From: Streptomyces sp. WMMC940
GTDB lineage: Bacteria; Actinomycetota; Actinomycetes; Streptomycetales; Streptomycetaceae
Direction: 5' to 3'
Length of the DNA stretch: 64,000 nt
Assembly: GCF_027460265.1 (NCBI RefSeq)
Contig: NZ_JAPZBC010000001.1
Location: 7,366,001 to 7,430,000, forward strand
Of the stretch, positions 17,685 through 27,020 are shown in pieces (position 1 is the first letter of the stretch; every line of letters starts with the position of its first letter). A program made the translations under genes and the position numbers. The notes under the pieces were generated by a model. It did no database searches, was not told the origin of the DNA, and was given only the letters and a program-made list of their open reading frames with translations.

Positions 17685-18968
17685 CTAGTGGAACTGCTCT
17701 TCCTCCGTGGAGCCGGCCAGGGCGGTGGTGGAGGAGGCGGGGTTGACGGCCGTGGAGACCAGGTCGAAGTAGCCGGTGCCGACCTCGCGCTGGTGCCTGA
17801 CCGCGGTGAAGCCGTGCTCCTGGGCCGCGAACTCCTTCTCCTGGAGGTCGACGTAGGCGGTCATGCCGTGCTCGGCGTAGCCGCGGGCGAGGTCGAACAT
17901 GCCGTGGTTCAGGGAGTGGAACCCGGCCAGGGTGATGAACTGGAACCTGTAGCCCATGGCGCCGAGTTCGCGCTGGAACTTGGCGATCCGGTCGTCGTCC
18001 AGTGCGGCCTTCCAGTTGAAGGACGGGGAGCAGTTGTAGGCGAGCATCTGGTCCGGGTACCGGGCGTGGATCGCCTCGGCGAACTCGCGGGCCTGTGCGA
18101 GGTCCGGGGTACCGGTCTCCACCCAGATCAGGTCGGCGTACGGGGCGTAGGCCAGACCGCGCGCGATGACCGGCGCCATGCCGTTGCGCACCCGGTAGAA
18201 GCCCTCGGCGGTGCGCTCGCCGGTGACGAACTCGGCGTCGCGCTCGTCGACGTCGCTGGTCAGCAGGTTGGCGGCGAGCGCGTCCGTACGTGCGATGATC
18301 ACGGTCGGTGTGTCGGCGATGTCGGCGGCGAGGCGCGCCGCGTTGAGGGTGCGGATGTGCTGCGAGGTCGGCACCAGGACCTTGCCGCCGAGGTGGCCGC
18401 ACTTCTTCTCGGACGCCAGCTGGTCCTCGTAGTGGATGCCGGCCGCACCGGCGGCGATCATGCCCTTGGTCAGCTCGAAGGCGTTCAGCGGACCGCCGAA
18501 ACCGGCCTCCGCGTCAGCGACGATCGGCGCCAGCCAGTCCGTCGTGTCGCCCGCGCCCTCCGCGGTGGCGATCTGGTCGGCACGCAGCAGCGCGTTGTTG
18601 ATCCGGCGCACCACCTGCGGCACGGAGTTGGCCGGGTACAGGCTCTGGTCGGGGTAGGTGTGTCCGGCCTGGTTGGCGTCCGCGGCCACCTGCCAGCCCG
18701 ACAGGTAGATCGCCTGAAGGCCCGCCTTGACCTGCTGCACCGCCTGGCCGCCGGTCAGCGCGCCCAGCGCGTGGACGTAGTCCAGGTCGTGCAGCTGCCG
18801 CCACAGCCGCTCCGCGCCGCGGCGCGCCAGGGTGTGCTCCTCCCGGACACTCCCGGAGAGCCGGAGCACGTCCTCGGCGCTGTAGGTGCGCTCGATGCCC
18901 TTCCACCGGGGGTCGGTGGCCCAGCGCTGAGCCAGCTCCTCGGCCGCCTGCGTCCTCGCTTCTGCCAT
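17685..18968 (-). CDS. aceA: Isocitrate lyase
   Basis: 427 residues, standard short bacterial form. Cleaves isocitrate to succinate and glyoxylate, the first step of the glyoxylate shunt. The catalytic signature [14 protein letters not shown] is present, as are [12 protein letters not shown], the metal-binding region [12 protein letters not shown] and [12 protein letters not shown] 18968 ([12 protein letters not shown]) is chosen because related proteins start MAEA; a GTG at 18977 is also possible and GAGGAG lies upstream of both. Divergent from ramB across 380 bp. Confidence 0.97.
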   Translation of the reverse strand: MAEARTQAAEELAQRWATDPRWKGIERTYSAEDVLRLSGSVREEHTLARRGAERLWRQLHDLDYVHALGALTGGQAVQQVKAGLQAIYLSGWQVAADANQAGHTYPDQSLYPANSVPQVVRRINNALLRADQIATAEGAGDTTDWLAPIVADAEAGFGGPLNAFELTKGMIAAGAAGIHYEDQLASEKKCGHLGGKVLVPTSQHIRTLNAARLAADIADTPTVIIARTDALAANLLTSDVDERDAEFVTGERTAEGFYRVRNGMAPVIARGLAYAPYADLIWVETGTPDLAQAREFAEAIHARYPDQMLAYNCSPSFNWKAALDDDRIAKFQRELGAMGYRFQFITLAGFHSLNHGMFDLARGYAEHGMTAYVDLQEKEFAAQEHGFTAVRHQREVGTGYFDLVSTAVNPASSTTALAGSTEEEQFH

Positions 18969-19236
18969 GACTGTCACCGTCTCCTCGGTCTGTTGCTTCT
19001 GCCAACCTCACCGTTCGGATGAACAGAGGTGGCACTGCGTGTCGTCCTGCTGGGATGCGGCCCGCCGTCACCTGGTGGTGAAGCTGAGCAATGCTGCCGG
19101 TGCAGGTCGCTGCCGTTGCCGGGGGTCTCCGACGTCAGGGCAGAAATCGTGCCCCGGATCCGGCTGTGCCTACCGGATCCGGCGGGCCGCACTACGACTG
19201 TGGCACTGGCACTGAGTGCCATCAAGCTGGGATGCA

Positions 19237-19284
19237 TGCCAATCCTTGCGAATCTTCCCGCCGGTTTTTGCCAATCTTGCGAAG
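19237..19284. promoter_or_regulatory. Two direct-repeat boxes upstream of ramB, candidate RamB sites
   Basis: TGCCAATCCTTGCGAA (19237-19252) and TGCCAATCTTGCGAA (19269-19283) are near-identical direct repeats about 32 bp apart, in the aceA-ramB divergent region and 65-110 bp before the ramB start. They resemble the TTTGCAAA core reported for corynebacterial RamB sites. Assignment to RamB is inferred from position and similarity. The rest of 18969-19348 shows no gene. Confidence 0.55.
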
Positions 19285-19348
19285 GGTGCGAGCGGCTCCG
19301 GTTCGCCTACGCTGACGGAGTCCCGTCCCGGATCTGGAGGAACGCACG

Positions 19349-20755
19349 GTGAGCAAGACCTACGCGGGTGCGCGGCTGCGGCGGCTGCGCGAGGAGCGCC
19401 GGATGAGTCAGGCGGAGCTGGCCCGTGTGCTGGGTATCTCCCCGAGCTATCTGAACCAGATGGAGCACGACTCGCGCCCGCTCACCGTGCCCGTCCTGCT
19501 CAGGCTCACCGAGACGTTCGGCGTGGACCCGGGCTTCTTCTCCGAGCGCGACACCGCCCGCCTCGTGGCCGACCTGCGCGAGGCGCTGACCGGTGAGATC
19601 GCCGCTGCCCGCGTCTCCCGCTCCGACCTCGCCGAATTGGCTTCGCGCATGCCCGCGGTCGCGCAGGTCCTCCTCGACCTGGGGCGCCGCAACCAGCACC
19701 TGGCCGAGCGCCTGGCCGGAGCCGCCGACGGCCGCGGGTCGGATGAGCTGCCCCGCTCGGCGCACGAGGACATCCGCGACTTCTTCTACCGCCGCCAGAA
19801 CTACCTCCACGACACCGACGTCGCCGCCGAGCGCCTCGCCGAGGAGATCGGCATCCGGCCCGGCGACGTCCTCCGGGCCCTGACCGCCCGCCTCGCGGAG
19901 GCCCACGGCATCCGCCTGTCCACCGACTCGGGCGACCACCTGCACCACTACGACGAGCCGACCCGCACTCTCCATCTCTCGACCCGTCTGCGCCCTGGCC
20001 AGCGCGCCTTCCGCATGGCCACCCAGATCGCCCTCCTCGAACACGGCGGCGACCTCGACCGCCAGGCCGCCGACGACTTCGATCCAGGGTCACCCGCCCA
20101 CGCCCTGGCCCGCATCGGCATCGCCAACTACTTCGCCGCCGCACTGATCCTTCCGTACACCGCCTTCCACACGGCGGCTGAGGAGTTGCGCTACGACATC
20201 GAACGCCTCACCGACCACTACGGCCTGGGCTACGAGACCGTCTGCCACCGCCTCAGCACTCTCCAGCGTCCCCGACTGCGCGGCGTGCCCTTCTCGTTCG
20301 TCCGGGTCGACCGCGCGGGCAACATGTCCAAGCGGCAGTCGGCCACCGGCTTCCACTTCTCCCGGGCAGGCGGCACCTGCCCGCTGTGGAACGTCTACGA
20401 GGCATTCGCCTCGCCCGGCCGCATCCATGTCCAGATCGCCGAAATGCCGGACGGTCAGCGCTACTTGTGGACCGCTCGTGCGATCACCCGGCATCGCGGG
20501 GGCTGGGGCGAACCCGGCAGGACGTACGCCATCGGACTCGGCTGCGAACTCCGCCACGCGCACCGCCTCGTCTACTCCGACGGCCTGGACCTCACCAGAC
20601 ACTCCGCCGCCACCCCGATCGGCATGGGCTGCCGCGTCTGCGAACGCCTCGACTGCCCCCAGCGGGCCGCGCCGCCCCTGGACCGCACCCTGCGGATCGA
20701 TCAGAACAGCAGCACCTTCGTGCCGTACCCGGTCGACGAGACCGGAACGGGGTGA
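19349..20755 (+). CDS. ramB: RamB-type XRE/ImmA-fold transcriptional regulator of acetate metabolism
   Basis: 468 residues. An N-terminal XRE helix-turn-helix (RRLREERRMSQAELARVLG, ISPSYLNQMEHDSRPL) is followed by an ImmA/IrrE-like middle domain (IANYFAAALILPYTAF). The C-terminal DUF2083-type domain carries clustered cysteines (GMGCRVCERLDCPQR). The catalytic HExxH of ImmA peptidases is not seen, as in other RamB proteins. RamB controls aceA/aceB and other acetate genes in Corynebacterium, and its position divergent from aceA supports the same role. The GTG start has GGAGGAA 7 nt upstream. A strong hairpin ends the transcript. Confidence 0.9.
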   Translation: MSKTYAGARLRRLREERRMSQAELARVLGISPSYLNQMEHDSRPLTVPVLLRLTETFGVDPGFFSERDTARLVADLREALTGEIAAARVSRSDLAELASRMPAVAQVLLDLGRRNQHLAERLAGAADGRGSDELPRSAHEDIRDFFYRRQNYLHDTDVAAERLAEEIGIRPGDVLRALTARLAEAHGIRLSTDSGDHLHHYDEPTRTLHLSTRLRPGQRAFRMATQIALLEHGGDLDRQAADDFDPGSPAHALARIGIANYFAAALILPYTAFHTAAEELRYDIERLTDHYGLGYETVCHRLSTLQRPRLRGVPFSFVRVDRAGNMSKRQSATGFHFSRAGGTCPLWNVYEAFASPGRIHVQIAEMPDGQRYLWTARAITRHRGGWGEPGRTYAIGLGCELRHAHRLVYSDGLDLTRHSAATPIGMGCRVCERLDCPQRAAPPLDRTLRIDQNSSTFVPYPVDETGTG

Positions 20756-20760
20756 CCACC

Positions 20761-20787
20761 TGCCCACGCGACCGGTCCGCGTGGGCA
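20761..20787. terminator. ramB terminator hairpin
   Basis: TGCCCACGCG-ACCGGTC-CGCGTGGGCA is a perfect 10-bp stem with a 7-nt loop, beginning 5 nt after the ramB stop codon. Confidence 0.85.
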
Positions 20788-20900
20788 AGCGAAATTCGTC
20801 GACTGCCGGGAACCGGCACGCCACTCGGGCCGACTACTCACCCGTGGGCGGGCTCGTGGGGCTCGTCCGGGCAGTGGCCGAGGGCCGGAAGGACACGTGG

Positions 20901-21536
20901 ATGGGCGGGCTGGACATACATATGCGGGGCGTTGCCTGCCGTCACGGCCGCGTCGAAGCAGTCGCCGACATCGATCTCGAGATCGCGGCGGGCGAGACCG
21001 TGGCGCTCACCGGGACCAACGGTTCGGGGAAGACGACCCTGCTCCGAGCCGTGCTCGGCCTGCACAGACAGGTGGCAGGCACCATTCTCGTCGGAGGACG
21101 AGGGGCGCAGTCGGCGGCCGAGTGGGCGTGGCGGCGCCGGTCGTGCGCCTGGATCCCGCAGAAACCGGCCGCCGGGAGGTTTCCCCTTCGAGGGGAGGAA
21201 CTGCTCGCCAGCAGTGGCGCGCCGGTGGAGGCGCAAGAGGCCGCCGACCGGCTCGGCGTCGGCCCACTGGCCCGGCGCCCGCTGCACACCCTCTCCGGAG
21301 GGCAACTGCAGCGTATGTACCTGGCGCGGGCGATCGGTTCCGTGGCGGCCGGCGCGGGGGTGCTCCTGGCCGACGAGCCCACAGCGGCGCTCGACTTCGC
21401 GGGACAGGAGGAAGCAGCCGACGTGCTGACCTCGCTGCCGGTCACGCTCGTCGTGGTCACCCACGACCGTACCCTCGCCGAACGGTGCGACCGCGTGCTC
21501 GAGATGGCCGCCGGACGGCTCCGGGAGGGCCGGTGA
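20901..21536 (+). CDS. Zinc/manganese-type ABC transporter, ATP-binding protein
   Basis: 211 residues. Walker A is GTNGSGKTTLL, the signature motif is LSGGQLQRMYLARAI, and Walker B is VLLADEPTAALD with the switch His in VVVTHDRTLAER. GGAAGGA lies 7 nt before ATG 20901. The stop overlaps the permease start (GTGA), and a substrate-binding lipoprotein follows, so this is the energising subunit of a three-gene importer of the ZnuABC/metal cluster A-1 type. No Zur palindrome was seen upstream, so regulation is unclear. Confidence 0.92.
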   Translation: MGGLDIHMRGVACRHGRVEAVADIDLEIAAGETVALTGTNGSGKTTLLRAVLGLHRQVAGTILVGGRGAQSAAEWAWRRRSCAWIPQKPAAGRFPLRGEELLASSGAPVEAQEAADRLGVGPLARRPLHTLSGGQLQRMYLARAIGSVAAGAGVLLADEPTAALDFAGQEEAADVLTSLPVTLVVVTHDRTLAERCDRVLEMAAGRLREGR

Positions 21537-22399
21537 CCCTGGCGACCGCCGACCTCGGAGCACTCCTGCAACTCGTTCCCGTACAGCGCGCGGGCTTCGC
21601 CCTCGTGCTTGCGGCCGTCGGCCTGCCGATCGTCGGCGTGATCATCGTCGGGCTCGACATCATGCCCGTGCGCTTCGCGATGATGCACGTCGCCCTGCTC
21701 GGCATAGCCGTCGGACTCCTCACGGGCCTCGACCCGATGCTCTGCGCGCTCCTGGCGTGCGCCCTCTCCGGCGCGGGCATCGCCCCACTGGCACGCACGC
21801 CGGACGGGCTGTCCGGCGCGATGGGCCTGCTGATGAGCCTGGCCATCGCGGCCGCCCTCCTCGTCCTCGCGGTGTCCGGTGTCAACGCTTCCGGAGCCTT
21901 CGCCCTGCTGTGGGGCTCCATCCTCTCGGTGGGCGCCGCGGACCTCACCGTCCTCGGTGTGCTCGCCGCACTCGTGCCGGGCCTGTTCTGGTGGCGCCGC
22001 CGGGACGTGGCGCTGTTGCTGTACGACCGTGAACTCGCCCAGTGCTCGGGCGTTCCGGTGCGTGGACTCACCGTGGCGCTTCTGGTCCTGGTCGCCGTCG
22101 CGGTCGCCGGCGCCATCAAGCTGACCGGCGCGCTCCTGGTCGACGCCCTCACCCTGCTCCCCGCCCTCGCCGCGCGCCGGCTGGGCAGCTCCCTCAAGTC
22201 GATCACTCTTTGGGCGGTCGGTATCGGCGTCGTGGTCAACGCGGCGGGATTCCTGTTGGCCCTCTGGCTGGACTGGCCACCCGGCCCGGTCCTGGTCCTC
22301 ACCGCGGGGGCGGTCGTCCTCGCTGTCCATCTCGTACCCGAACGGAGAAACACCTCATGGCGCGCACCCGCGTCCGTATCGCTTCCCTCGTCGCACTGA
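21533..22399 (+). CDS. Zinc/manganese-type ABC transporter, permease
   Basis: 288 residues with about eight or nine membrane helices. It matches the ABC-3 permease family (ZnuB/MntB), for example VRFAMMHVALLGIAVGLL near the start and the helix pair around LLVDALTLLPALAARRLG, the usual coupling region. GTG 21533 overlaps the ATPase stop by 4 bp. Its 3' end overlaps the binding-protein start by 43 bp. The last ~15 residues are hydrophilic and may be poorly constrained because of this overlap. Confidence 0.9.
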   Translation: MTLATADLGALLQLVPVQRAGFALVLAAVGLPIVGVIIVGLDIMPVRFAMMHVALLGIAVGLLTGLDPMLCALLACALSGAGIAPLARTPDGLSGAMGLLMSLAIAAALLVLAVSGVNASGAFALLWGSILSVGAADLTVLGVLAALVPGLFWWRRRDVALLLYDRELAQCSGVPVRGLTVALLVLVAVAVAGAIKLTGALLVDALTLLPALAARRLGSSLKSITLWAVGIGVVVNAAGFLLALWLDWPPGPVLVLTAGAVVLAVHLVPERRNTSWRAPASVSLPSSH

Positions 22400-23178
22400 G
22401 CACCGCACTGCTCCTGACCGCCGGCTGCGGAGGGGAAGGCGACGGCGACACGTCGGCCAGGGCCGGCACCGACGGCGCAAAGGGCGGTGCAAAGGACAAG
22501 CCCGTCGTGGTGGTGACCACCACGTGGGAAGGCGCCTTCGCCAAGGCCGCAGGCGCCGAGGACGTGAAGGTCATCGTGCCCCAGTCCGTGCACCACGCTC
22601 CCGACTACGACCCCAAACCCTCCGACCTCGCCGCCGTCGCAGGTGCCGACTTCGTGCTGTACGCGCCCTTCGAGCCGTACGCGGCGAAGATCAAGGAAGC
22701 AGCGGGCTCGAAGGCGGAACTCGTCGAAGTCGATCTCGACAACGACGTCGACAAGGTCGGTGCCGAGGTGGCTCGGCTGGGCAAGCTGTTCGGTACGGAG
22801 GATGCCGCAGCCGAATGGAAGACCGCCTTCGCCGGCGAGTACGCCAAGCTGACCGCCGATGTGAAGACGGCCTGGCCCGCCGGCAAGAGCCCGAATGTCG
22901 TCACGCAGGTGTTCACCGCCTGGTCGGCGAAGCTCGCCGGAGCGAACGTGGTCGGCACCTACGGTCCCGAGCCCGTGACACCGGCGCAGCTCGCCGACCT
23001 GTCGAAGAAGAAGCCCGCCCTGGTCCTGGACAACGCCCACATGTCAACCGGACCGGTGCTGCCCGACTCAGGGGCGAAGCAGGTGAAGATCGTCAATTAC
23101 CCCGGTGACGACCTGGACCTGCTGCCGGTCTACCGCAACGCGGCAACGGAACTGAAGAAGGCCATGGGCGCGTCCTGA
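22357..23178 (+). CDS. Metal-binding lipoprotein of the ABC transporter (ZnuA-like)
   Basis: 273 residues. Lipoprotein signal with lipobox LTAGC (lipidated Cys 24). The mature part has the ZnuA/PsaA fold: TTTWEGAFAKAAG, and SVHHAPDYDPKPSDLA in place of the usual HxYEPTPSD metal-ligand segment. YNPGDDLD-like residues (VNYPGDDLDLLPVYR) occur near the C-terminus. The His-rich flexible loop common in zinc-specific members is missing. It captures the metal ion outside the membrane for the neighbouring permease. GGAG lies 9 nt upstream of the ATG. Zinc or manganese cannot be told apart from sequence. Confidence 0.88.
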   Translation: MARTRVRIASLVALSTALLLTAGCGGEGDGDTSARAGTDGAKGGAKDKPVVVVTTTWEGAFAKAAGAEDVKVIVPQSVHHAPDYDPKPSDLAAVAGADFVLYAPFEPYAAKIKEAAGSKAELVEVDLDNDVDKVGAEVARLGKLFGTEDAAAEWKTAFAGEYAKLTADVKTAWPAGKSPNVVTQVFTAWSAKLAGANVVGTYGPEPVTPAQLADLSKKKPALVLDNAHMSTGPVLPDSGAKQVKIVNYPGDDLDLLPVYRNAATELKKAMGAS

Positions 23179-23365
23179 GGCGTGCCGCGCGGCACGGGTC
23201 GTCACAGCCGTGCGGGCGGTCCGCCGCCGGCTGTCGCCAGTGCATGCCATGACGCAGGAAAGCGCTCGGCCCGTCCGTCCGCCGCGACCGGGTCGTGGCG
23301 GACACGAGCAGGGACGATGCCTCGCAGTGCCGCGGTAGCCCCCTGTTGCCCGGTGAGCGCGAAGG

Positions 23366-23393
23366 GCGGGAGGGCACCTCGGTGCCCTCCCGC
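23366..23393. terminator. Bidirectional hairpin between metal importer and acyl-CoA ligase
   Basis: GCGGGAGGGCAC-CTCG-GTGCCCTCCCGC is a perfect 12-bp stem with a tetraloop, between convergent genes ending at 23178 (+) and 23416 (-). A shorter 16-nt palindrome (CGTGCCGCGCGGCACG) lies at about 23181-23196. Confidence 0.88.
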
Positions 23394-23415
23394 TTCGTCG
23401 TTCCGCTCGAGGCCG

Positions 23416-25098
23416 TCAGCCGGCTGATGCGAGTGAGCCCGTCCCGGCCGTTACGGGCGACGGCGCTGGTGCGGACAGGCGCTCCCGGAGCGCGGCCCGG
23501 TCGGGCTTTCCGGCCGGAGTCAGCGGGAGCTCTTCCACCACCAGCAGGTGCTCGGGCCGCTTCCGCTGCTCCAGCCCGCGGGTGGTGAGGTGCTCGCACA
23601 GTTCCTCGAGCGTGGGGGCCTCTGCTCCGCGGACCACCACACAGGCCGCGAGTCTTTCGCCCATCAGCGCGTCCGGGACGCCGACGCACACCACGTCCCG
23701 GACGAGGGGGTGGGAGGTGAGTTCGCGCTCGACCTCGGCGGGGCTGATGTTGGCCCCGCCGCGGATGACGACGTCCTTGAGTCGTCCGACGACATGGAGA
23801 AGGCCCTCCTCGTCCAGGAAGCCGAGGTCGCCGGTGCGTACCCAGCCATCGGGCGTGCGGTAGCGGGCGTCGAGGTCCGGTGCCCCCACGTAGCAGAGCG
23901 GGGTCATCGGCCCGCGGGCGACGATCTCACCGATCCGGCCGCGGTCCAGGACTTCGCCGTCGTCCGGGTCGGTGACGCGGATGTCCGCCACGCGGGGGTC
24001 CGGGCGACCCGCCACCACGCCGTGGCTGTCGGTGGGCGGGGTGCGGTGGTCGAGGCCGGTATGGCAGTTGACGCCGTCCGCGGAGCCGTAGAGGTTCACC
24101 ACCGGGCAGCCGAACGCCTCGGCCGCAGCGCCGGCGGTCGTGACGTCGAGCGGTGCCCCACCGAGGACCAGGGCGGTGGGAGCCGGGAGTTCCCCGCCCG
24201 CTTCGTCGAGCCGGTCGAGCATCATGCGCACCATGGTCGGCACGCCCAGCACATGGGTGGGCTTGTGGTCCCGTATCGCCGCGAGGGCGCTCTCCGGTGT
24301 GAAGTGGTCGAGCAGGACGAGTGTGCCGCCGTGCCGGGCGAGGGTGACGGCGGTGCCGTTGGATCCGAAGGCGGTGGAGAGCGGTACGAGGAACAGGCAC
24401 CGGGGCGGGGTGCCGTCCGTGATGAGTGAGGCCAGGAAGTTGCCCCGCCCTCCCGCGAGGGCGTTGTGCGAGTAGGCGACCATCTTCGGCTCCGCTTCGG
24501 AGCCGGAGGAGACGAGGATCCGGGCCGCGCTGTCCGGGTGGGGGCGCGCCGCGACGAAGCCGCTCGGGTCGGAGCGCATCAGCCGAGCGAGCGGAATCGT
24601 TCCTTCGGGGGCGGTGTCCGAGCCTGCGGCGACGACGTGACGCAACGCCGGCAGGGCTGCGGACAGGGTGAAGAGGTCGGCGGCGTGCCGTGTGCCGCGG
24701 TGCTCGGTCGCCGCGATGACGGCGACGGCTTCGGCCCGCCGCAGCAGGCACTCCGCCTCCAGGCTCCCGCGGCCGACGGGGAACGGCAGAGCGATCGCGC
24801 CCAGCGCCGCGAGTGCGAGATCGGCGATGACCGCGTTGCGATCGTTGGGCAACTGGACGCCGACCACATCACCGGGACCTATGCCCAGATCCCTGAGCCC
24901 TCCGGCGAGACGTCGGACTTTGCGGTCCAGGGCGGTGTAGCAGAGCTTGCCCTTGCCGTCGAGGACGGCGGTGCGGTGCAGGTCCGAGATCTGGCGTGCA
25001 CGGAAGAGGCTGTAGAGGTCGAGGTCGGGGCAGGTCCCGTCGACCACCCATGAGCGGCGGAGATCGGCGGGCAGCAGGTCGTGCAGTTCGACGGTCAC
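23416..25098 (-). CDS. AMP-dependent acyl-CoA synthetase/ligase
   Basis: 560 residues. ANL-superfamily enzyme that activates a carboxylic acid to acyl-AMP and then acyl-CoA. The P-loop is SSGSEAEPKMVAYSH, less canonical than the usual TSGTTG-PKG but retaining the Lys. The aromatic motif is NLYGSADG, the ribose-binding motif GWVRTGDLGFLDEEGLLHVVGRLKD, and the C-terminal catalytic lysine context LTPAGKPDRAALRE. GTG 25098 overlaps the CoA-transferase stop (GTGA), so the two are translated together. Substrate unknown; the neighbourhood suggests a branched or unusual carboxylic acid. Confidence 0.88.
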   Translation of the reverse strand: MTVELHDLLPADLRRSWVVDGTCPDLDLYSLFRARQISDLHRTAVLDGKGKLCYTALDRKVRRLAGGLRDLGIGPGDVVGVQLPNDRNAVIADLALAALGAIALPFPVGRGSLEAECLLRRAEAVAVIAATEHRGTRHAADLFTLSAALPALRHVVAAGSDTAPEGTIPLARLMRSDPSGFVAARPHPDSAARILVSSGSEAEPKMVAYSHNALAGGRGNFLASLITDGTPPRCLFLVPLSTAFGSNGTAVTLARHGGTLVLLDHFTPESALAAIRDHKPTHVLGVPTMVRMMLDRLDEAGGELPAPTALVLGGAPLDVTTAGAAAEAFGCPVVNLYGSADGVNCHTGLDHRTPPTDSHGVVAGRPDPRVADIRVTDPDDGEVLDRGRIGEIVARGPMTPLCYVGAPDLDARYRTPDGWVRTGDLGFLDEEGLLHVVGRLKDVVIRGGANISPAEVERELTSHPLVRDVVCVGVPDALMGERLAACVVVRGAEAPTLEELCEHLTTRGLEQRKRPEHLLVVEELPLTPAGKPDRAALRERLSAPAPSPVTAGTGSLASAG

Positions 25099-26876
25099 AC
25101 GAAGCTCCAGGGGTCGGGAACGGCGGGTGCACCGTGCGCGTCGCGGCCGATCGAACCGGCGAAGCGCGGATCACGGTGCAGGCTGGACAGATCGGTGGTG
25201 ACCGAGGTGGCGGTCAGGCCGTCCGCGCGCAACTGCTGCACCGCGTCGGCCGTGGTCAGTTCCCGCAGGTCGTGTGCGGCCGCGTCGACAGCCGAGTCGT
25301 CGCAGGGGGCAACCCAGCCGTCGGCGGTCGGCAGGGGGCGGCGGAACCCTGCGGGCCTACGGGGGTTCTCGCCGTGCGCCGCTCGGGCCAGTGCGGGAGC
25401 GGTCAGGATCTCGGCAGCACCGAGCAGCGAGGACTCGACGTGCACGCCGTGCCCGGATCGTTCGCGCTGCAGCAGCCCGGCGAGGATCGCCTCCGCTCCC
25501 AGCAGCCCGCCCAGCACGTCGAGGAGCGTCATCAGGGACGGCGCCGGCACCTCGCCGTCGGGGCGCACTGCCTCGCCGACCCCGGTGCGGGCCTGGACCA
25601 TGAAATCGGTACCCATGGGGGCATCGGCGACCCTGCCGGCCCAACCGCTGGTGTACGCATACACGAGGGCGGGATTGACCGAGGCGAGGTCGCGGCTGTC
25701 CAGGCCCAGCTCGGAGGCCTTGCCCGGCGCCCAGTTGTGCAGGAAGACATCGGCTTCGGCCGCCATTTCGCGCAGTCGGCGGCGGTCCGCGTCCGCTTTG
25801 ATGTCGATCTCGACAGCGTCCTTGCCCCGGTTGAGGGCGAGCCAGCGGGCCGAGATGCCCGAGGAGGCGGGCGGCATACCCCGCAGCGGGTCCCCGCCCG
25901 GCGGCTCGATCCGGATCACTTCGGCACCGAGCAGCCCGAGCAGATGCGCGGCGAGCGGCGCCTGGATGCGTCTGCCGGCCTCCAACACCGTGGTTCCGGC
26001 CAGCGGACGCCCGGGAGGCGGCGGAACCGGCGGGCCGGGCCGGTCGCCGCAGGGATCGAGGAGGCTCAGCCGCCAGGGGTCGGCGTCCTCGTGCTCCGCT
26101 GCCCTGCCGGCCAGCGTTCCCAGGACGCACACCTGGGCGCCGGCGTCCGAAGCGGCCCGGCGGATCCGTGCCAGCGGGTACCGCCGGGTCGTGGCGTGCA
26201 GGGCCGGCGGAAAGGGAGCGCAGGCCGTGGCGTACCGGAACTGGAACGGCCGCCAGCCGCTCCGGACGGCGTCCGCCGGCGTGTCCAGGGCGCGCCAGAA
26301 GGCGGCCCACGCGGCCGGATCCAGAGTCTCGAGTTCGAAGTGGAGGCCCTCGGCCGAGGTGAAAGGCGGCCCTCCGGCGGCGATGTCGGCGGCTTCCCCT
26401 TCGTCGGCGCCGGCGGCGGCGAGATATTGGGAGACGGTCAGCAGCCCGGCGTGGTCGGCCCGGGTGGACACCCGGGTCGGGCCACTGCCTCTTGCCTGGG
26501 CCAGCAGACCCGCGAGCAGCCCCTGCACGGTCAGCACGGCGGTGGCGGTGGCGGTGTAGTCAGCCGCAAGGCCGCACGGCACCCCGTGCTTGCGCCCGTG
26601 CACGCCCATGAGGCCGGTCGCTGCCTGCACGGTGGCCTCGTCGACGATGCCGGTCCCCGGCTCCGACCAGGTCGTGCTCGCCTCCGCGGGACGGAAGCCT
26701 CCGCCGGCCAGGACGGTTCGCCCGGTCGGTGCCGTGCCGGACACCGAGCCGGCTGCCTGCGCACCGAGGCGGAGCAAGTGATCCGTGACGACGCTCGTGA
26801 TCTCCGGCGGTCCGGACGTCTCGAAACGCAGTGTGTCGAGTGGCCGGACCGTCCTCGTGGTGACTGGTGACGCCAT
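25095..26876 (-). CDS. Family III CoA-transferase, two-domain form (CaiB/BaiF-like)
   Basis: 593 residues, longer than the usual ~400. The C-terminal ~340 residues hold a clear class III domain (TTVLEAGRRIQAPLAAHLLG, GAEVIRIEPPGGDPLRGMP, NRGKDAVEIDIK, MGTDFMVQARTG with the catalytic-region Asp). The N-terminal ~240 residues look like a second, diverged copy. GGAGAGGAGAGG precedes ATG 26876. It moves CoA between organic acids. It is coupled to the downstream ligase and divergent from an acyl-CoA dehydrogenase, so all three probably handle one substrate. The trio resembles caiC-caiB-caiA in function types, but sequence does not support carnitine specifically. Confidence 0.85.
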   Translation of the reverse strand: MASPVTTRTVRPLDTLRFETSGPPEITSVVTDHLLRLGAQAAGSVSGTAPTGRTVLAGGGFRPAEASTTWSEPGTGIVDEATVQAATGLMGVHGRKHGVPCGLAADYTATATAVLTVQGLLAGLLAQARGSGPTRVSTRADHAGLLTVSQYLAAAGADEGEAADIAAGGPPFTSAEGLHFELETLDPAAWAAFWRALDTPADAVRSGWRPFQFRYATACAPFPPALHATTRRYPLARIRRAASDAGAQVCVLGTLAGRAAEHEDADPWRLSLLDPCGDRPGPPVPPPPGRPLAGTTVLEAGRRIQAPLAAHLLGLLGAEVIRIEPPGGDPLRGMPPASSGISARWLALNRGKDAVEIDIKADADRRRLREMAAEADVFLHNWAPGKASELGLDSRDLASVNPALVYAYTSGWAGRVADAPMGTDFMVQARTGVGEAVRPDGEVPAPSLMTLLDVLGGLLGAEAILAGLLQRERSGHGVHVESSLLGAAEILTAPALARAAHGENPRRPAGFRRPLPTADGWVAPCDDSAVDAAAHDLRELTTADAVQQLRADGLTATSVTTDLSSLHRDPRFAGSIGRDAHGAPAVPDPWSFV

Positions 26877-27020
26877 GCCTCTCCTCTCCTGGCGCGGCGG
26901 TGGCCGCCGCCGGGGGTCGTTCGGAACGCGGGAACTCCCGGGCGTCTCCACCCGACCAGTTCCACGGAGAGTGAGTCGGACGGACGTTCCCATGGGTTCC
27001 CACCCAACTGGAGGAAAACA
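26877..27020. promoter_or_regulatory. Divergent promoter region, CoA-transferase and acyl-CoA dehydrogenase
   Basis: 144 bp serve both directions. It contains several short GGGAAC/GTTCCC elements (around 26925-26942 and 26987-27004) with two-fold symmetry that could bind a regulator shared by the two units. No regulator gene is adjacent. Confidence 0.4.

Noticed and set aside
16014..19022. 1002-codon plus-strand frame across aceB and aceA
   Set aside because: Spans two certain opposite-strand genes and their gap; no domain.
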